A DNA stretch of 13,830 nucleotides from the NCBI GenBank assembly GCA_030612305.1, contig JAUWOG010000011.1, positions 1 to 13,830 on the forward strand, written 5' to 3'. Numbering within the stretch: position 1 is the first letter of the stretch; every line of letters begins with the position of its first letter. The position numbers and the translations under genes are program-made. Shown here in pieces: positions 13,200 through 13,830 of this stretch. Source of the DNA: Armatimonadota bacterium. GTDB lineage: Bacteria > Armatimonadota > Zipacnadia > Zipacnadales > UBA11051. The notes under the pieces were generated by a model, which was given only the letters and a program-made list of their open reading frames with translations, did not search any database and was not told where the DNA came from.

Positions 13200-13830
13200 C
13201 TATTCCTCGCCCTTCCCCATGATCTCATGCCGCATCTTCCCCAGCTCCTCGACACGGTACGGCTTCGCTATCATCGCATCGAACCCATGCGTCTCGTGTT
13301 CGGCCATCACCGGATCGCTCGAATACCCGCTGGAGACGACTGTCTTCACCTCGGGATCCATCTCGCGAAGCTCCCAGATTGCTTCCTTCCCACCCATCCC
13401 GCCGGGGATCGTCAGGTCCATGATCACCACATCAAAAGCTTGCTCAGTGCTCATCACAGCGCCGTACATCTCCAGCATCTCGGCGCCCTCGTATGCCCGC
13501 TGCGCATCGTACCCGAGCACCTCCAGCATACCACTGCAGACATCCCAGACGATATCCTCGTCCTCCAGCACCAGCACTCGCCCGGCGCCCTGTATCATCC
13601 TGGTGCGTTCCTCGACGCCGACTGCAACCTCCATCTGCACCGCCGGCAGATAGATGTGGCAGGTCGTGCCGATCCCCACCTCCGAGACCATGTGAAGATG
13701 CCCGTTGTGCTGCCTGACGATCGAGTAACTCACCGACAGGCCCAGCCCGCTGCCCGTCTGCTTGGTCGTGAAGTACGGATCAAACACCCGCGACAGCAAC
13801 TTGCCCGCAATGCCGATGCCCGTGTCCTCG
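13200..13830 (-). CDS. Hybrid sensor histidine kinase, C-terminal part (HATPase + receiver), 5' end outside window
   Basis: The visible 210 residues are the end of a hybrid histidine kinase entering from beyond 13830. First comes the second half of the ATP-binding domain: G1 box 'DTGIGI', F box 'FDPYFTTK' and G2 box 'GSGLGLS'. A receiver domain follows ('RVLVLEDEDIVWDV', acidic pair E-D-E; phospho-acceptor Asp in 'VVIMDLTIPGGMGG'; Ser in 'VVSSGYSS'; Lys in 'IAKPY'). All residues needed for phosphotransfer are present. Such proteins autophosphorylate on a histidine, here off the window, and pass the phosphate to the C-terminal Asp; a receiver at the very end often passes it on or tunes the kinase. 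The stop is the TTA-side codon at 13200-13202. Sensor domain and target are unknown. It belongs to the host-like side of the right boundary. Confidence 0.93.
   Translation of the reverse strand, partial: EDTGIGIAGKLLSRVFDPYFTTKQTGSGLGLSVSYSIVRQHNGHLHMVSEVGIGTTCHIYLPAVQMEVAVGVEERTRMIQGAGRVLVLEDEDIVWDVCSGMLEVLGYDAQRAYEGAEMLEMYGAVMSTEQAFDVVIMDLTIPGGMGGKEAIWELREMDPEVKTVVSSGYSSDPVMAEHETHGFDAMIAKPYRVEELGKMRHEIMGKGEE

Noticed and set aside
1..13830. CRISPR array, tRNA, rRNA, insertion sequence or att site
   Set aside because: Searched by eye on both strands. No regularly spaced repeats, cloverleaf with CCA-type end, transposase motif or matching direct repeats at block borders were seen.

Overview
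The window reads as GC-rich bacterial DNA in which an ordinary chromosomal block (about 1-4740) meets a phage-derived block (about 4900-13100). No rRNA, tRNA or housekeeping marker fixes the taxon. The best clue is the prepilin at 11967-12617: its N-terminal helix runs into a 'FPVFARAREKARQ' segment and its C-terminus carries an H-X9-DG motif. From memory this combination is abundant in Armatimonadota and in the Planctomycetes and related phyla, so an uncultured relative of Armatimonadota is my guess, not a demonstrated assignment.

Chromosomal block, all on the plus strand. Two tandem paralogous exported proteins (39-761 and 835-1590) each combine a copper-amine-oxidase-N-like stalk domain with a YARHG-type C-terminal domain. 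A PEGA-amidase_3 cell-wall hydrolase follows (1638-2615), then a membrane polyferredoxin of the NapH/CcoG type with a duplicated C-terminal module (2679-4211). A free-standing 101-residue protein made only of GyrA C-terminal-domain blades (4345-4650) closes the block and is followed by a strong intrinsic terminator (4700-4737).

Phage-derived block. The plus strand carries a tail or baseplate hub-like protein (4904-7282), a small unknown ORF (8688-8906), an appendage or fibre-like protein (9003-9710), a GT9 glycosyltransferase (9793-10803), a one-helix plus coiled-coil protein (11598-11885) and a holin-like three-helix protein (12786-13091). This resembles the late tail-to-lysis end of a prophage or tail-derived particle. 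No capsid, terminase, portal or integrase gene lies in the window, so the type of element cannot be settled.

Cargo genes interrupt this backbone. A class II Fic AMP-transferase (7451-8650) has its own promoter embedded in repeated CATTAG half-sites. A HepT-MntA toxin-antitoxin pair lies on the minus strand (10915-11549) and abuts the severed 3' end of one H-X9-DG prepilin gene (10800-10926). A second, intact H-X9-DG prepilin (11967-12617) is on the minus strand with its own sigma70-like promoter and a 16-bp palindrome at the expected transcription start. Two of these cargo modules, Fic and MntA, belong to protein-AMPylating families.

The right edge holds the 3' part of a hybrid histidine kinase with a C-terminal receiver domain (minus strand, entering from beyond 13830). 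It is separated from the holin-like gene by a CCCTCTCCC-type hairpin repeat. The most distinctive items are the two-blade GyrA-CTD protein, the Fic gene with its operator array, the two prepilin loci inside a phage late region, and the GT9 enzyme between appendage and lysis genes.
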